DNA of 7,740 bases. Origin: Dehalococcoidia bacterium. GTDB lineage: Bacteria > Chloroflexota > Dehalococcoidia > Dehalococcoidales > RBG-16-60-22. A program made the translations under genes and the position numbers. Positions 6,892 through 7,740 of the stretch are shown here, in pieces; position 1 is the stretch's first letter; each line of letters opens with the position of its first letter. The notes beneath the pieces were generated by a model. The model had not been told where the DNA came from. It made no database searches and saw only the letters and a list, made by a program, of their open reading frames with translations. The stretch covers positions 1-7,740 of the forward strand of contig SOKS01000198.1 of assembly GCA_004375725.1 (NCBI GenBank), read 5' to 3'.

Positions 6892-6979
6892 TTATTCTTT
6901 TCAGCATGTTGGGGTGCGTGGTGAAAATTTCCATCATCTTCTGATTATTTGTTTTTTGACTGCTGAAAAATTAGAATAA
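6892..6979. repeat. Imperfect inverted repeat in the divergent intergenic region
   Basis: The left arm TTATTCTTTTCAGCA (6892-6906) is matched in reverse complement by TGCTGAAAAATTAGAATAA (6961-6979). Nine bases pair perfectly (TTTTCAGCA with TGCTGAAAA) and six more (TTATTC with GAATAA) after a 4-base insertion in the right arm. The arms are 54 bases apart. The right arm contains the candidate -10 of the plus-strand gene. It could be a pair of operator half-sites or the remnant ends of a small mobile element; chance in A+T-rich DNA is possible. Confidence 0.4.
6949..6977 (+). promoter_or_regulatory. Possible promoter of the DUF1847 gene
   Basis: A -10-like TAGAAT (6972-6977, five of six consensus bases) lies 17 bases after a weak -35-like TTGTTT (6949-6954, three of six). 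The better -35 match TTGACT (6956-6961) is only 10 bases from this -10 and cannot pair with it. Start would fall near 6984, about 50 bases before the ATG. A weak -35 may mean that an activator is needed. Confidence 0.3.
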
Positions 6980-7036
6980 GACGGTGTGGTCAGGATAACC
7001 TCTATTTTTAAATACTGGTAGACAAGGGGGCAGAAA

Positions 7037-7738
7037 ATGGTGAAAAAGCTGTATCCGGTATGCGCACGCTGTACCAAGGTGGTCTGCTTTCCGCTATTAA
7101 AATCAGGTGAAGAACCTCCCATCGATGACGCGCCTGCCTATTGTCCGATGAAGCTGATGCCCGAGTTAATTGAAAAGGTAACCACCGAATATGACCGCCC
7201 GGAGGTTAGGGAGTTTGCCCGTCTCGCTTCGGTACAGGAGTTCGAATGTTACGAACAAGTACCGGGGGGCAGGCGCACCAAAATCCCGCGGGTCGAGGAG
7301 CTGATCCAGTTTTCCCACAAGTGCAATTATAAGAAACTCGGCATTGCCTTCTGTACCGGACTGGCCAATGAGGCCCGCATCCTGACCGATATTCTGGAGA
7401 ACAAGGGGTTTGAGGTGGTTTCGGTACGGTGCAAGGTGGGGGCGACACCTAAAGAAAGAATCGGCATCAGGGAAGAGGAGAAGATACGGGGCCCGGGATG
7501 GCTGGAGTCAATGTGCAGCCCGATTGTCCAGGCTGAGATATTGAACGCGGTCAAGGTAGATATGGCCATCATGCTTGGCCTGTGCATCGGGCACGATACC
7601 TTATTTATTAAATACTGTCGTGTACCCCTGACGGTGCTGGCGGTAAAAGACCGGGTCTTTGGCCACAACCCGCTGGCAGCACTCTACCTTGCTAATACTT
7701 CATACTACGGTCGCTTGATGGCCAAAACTGAGGATTAA
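7037..7738 (+). CDS. DUF1847 family cysteine-rich, putative metal-binding protein
   Basis: This 233-residue protein matches what I know of the DUF1847 family, whose function is not established. It has 11 cysteines. An N-terminal cluster Cys9, Cys12, Cys17 and Cys36 (C-x2-C-x4-C-x18-C) resembles a zinc- or iron-sulfur-binding knuckle. The rest looks like an alpha/beta domain: KLGIAFCTGLANEARIL (100-116), a GFEVVSVRCKVG strand (124-135), SMCSPIVQAEILN (158-170) and the strongly family-like GLCIGHDTLFIKYC (181-194) then AVKDRVFGHNPLAALY (202-217). Cys106, Cys132, Cys160, Cys183, Cys194, His186 and His210 are candidate ligands or redox residues. There is no signal peptide or membrane helix. The ATG at 7037 has AAGGGGG (7024-7030) at 6-base spacing; the TAA is at 7736-7738, so the gene is complete. 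It is transcribed away from the Wood-Ljungdahl operon and shares its upstream region, which hints at a link to anaerobic C1 or metal metabolism but does not show it. Confidence 0.88.
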   Translation: MVKKLYPVCARCTKVVCFPLLKSGEEPPIDDAPAYCPMKLMPELIEKVTTEYDRPEVREFARLASVQEFECYEQVPGGRRTKIPRVEELIQFSHKCNYKKLGIAFCTGLANEARILTDILENKGFEVVSVRCKVGATPKERIGIREEEKIRGPGWLESMCSPIVQAEILNAVKVDMAIMLGLCIGHDTLFIKYCRVPLTVLAVKDRVFGHNPLAALYLANTSYYGRLMAKTED

Positions 7739-7740
7739 AA

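Larger units (their letters stand above)
6721..7036. other. Divergent intergenic regulatory region
   Basis: These 316 bases separate the minus-strand operon from the plus-strand DUF1847 gene and contain no convincing gene. They are visibly richer in A+T than the flanking coding sequence. They hold a strong candidate promoter for the operon, a weaker one for the DUF1847 gene, and an imperfect inverted repeat between and overlapping the plus-strand promoter. The operon leader (about 6721-6797) shows no riboswitch-like fold that I can recognise by eye. Confidence 0.8.

Noticed and set aside
6956..6961. TTGACT as a -35 box for the DUF1847 gene
   Set aside because: No acceptable -10 lies at 16-18 bases; the nearby TAGAAT is only 10 bases away.
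6934..7122. 62-codon minus-strand frame overlapping the start of the DUF1847 gene
   Set aside because: It is antisense to the DUF1847 N-terminus, with no ribosome site and no recognisable protein features.

Overview
This window is a stretch of bacterial chromosome dominated by a Wood-Ljungdahl (reductive acetyl-CoA) pathway operon on the minus strand. Read in its own direction, the operon runs from about 6800 down to 1 as: cooC-type nickel ATPase, fhs (formate-tetrahydrofolate ligase), a RACo/AcsV-type corrinoid protein activator, a second CooC/AcsF-type ATPase, folD, a 73-residue protein of unknown function, and the first 68 codons of the small (delta) subunit of the corrinoid iron-sulfur protein, which runs off the left edge. 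Gaps between genes are 35, 30, -4 (overlap), 12, 12 and 15 bases, so one transcript is very likely. A good sigma70-type promoter lies just upstream of the first gene.

To the right, across a 316-base intergenic region, a gene on the plus strand (7037-7738) encodes an 11-cysteine protein that I recognise as a DUF1847 family member of unknown function. The region between the two transcription units holds a promoter for each direction (strong for minus, weak for plus) and an imperfect inverted repeat that overlaps the weak plus-strand promoter.

The protein sequences, especially the long Fhs form and the delta-subunit N-terminus, look most like those of Dehalococcoidia (Chloroflexota). That is from memory of family sequences, not from a search. 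An anaerobic acetogen-like or desulfobacterial host cannot be excluded.

The genes fit together as follows. Fhs and FolD carry formate to the methenyl/methylene-tetrahydrofolate level. The delta subunit is half of the corrinoid protein that passes the methyl group to acetyl-CoA synthase. The RACo-like protein reactivates the corrinoid from inactive Co(II). The two CooC-like ATPases probably load nickel into CO dehydrogenase and/or acetyl-CoA synthase. The catalytic CODH/ACS subunits, the large corrinoid subunit and methylene-THF reductase are not in this window.

The pathway is well known. The least explained parts are the 73-residue protein inside the operon, the divergent cysteine-rich DUF1847 protein, the pairing of two CooC paralogues in one operon, and the structure of the intergenic region. 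I saw no mobile element, CRISPR array, RNA gene or clear terminator.
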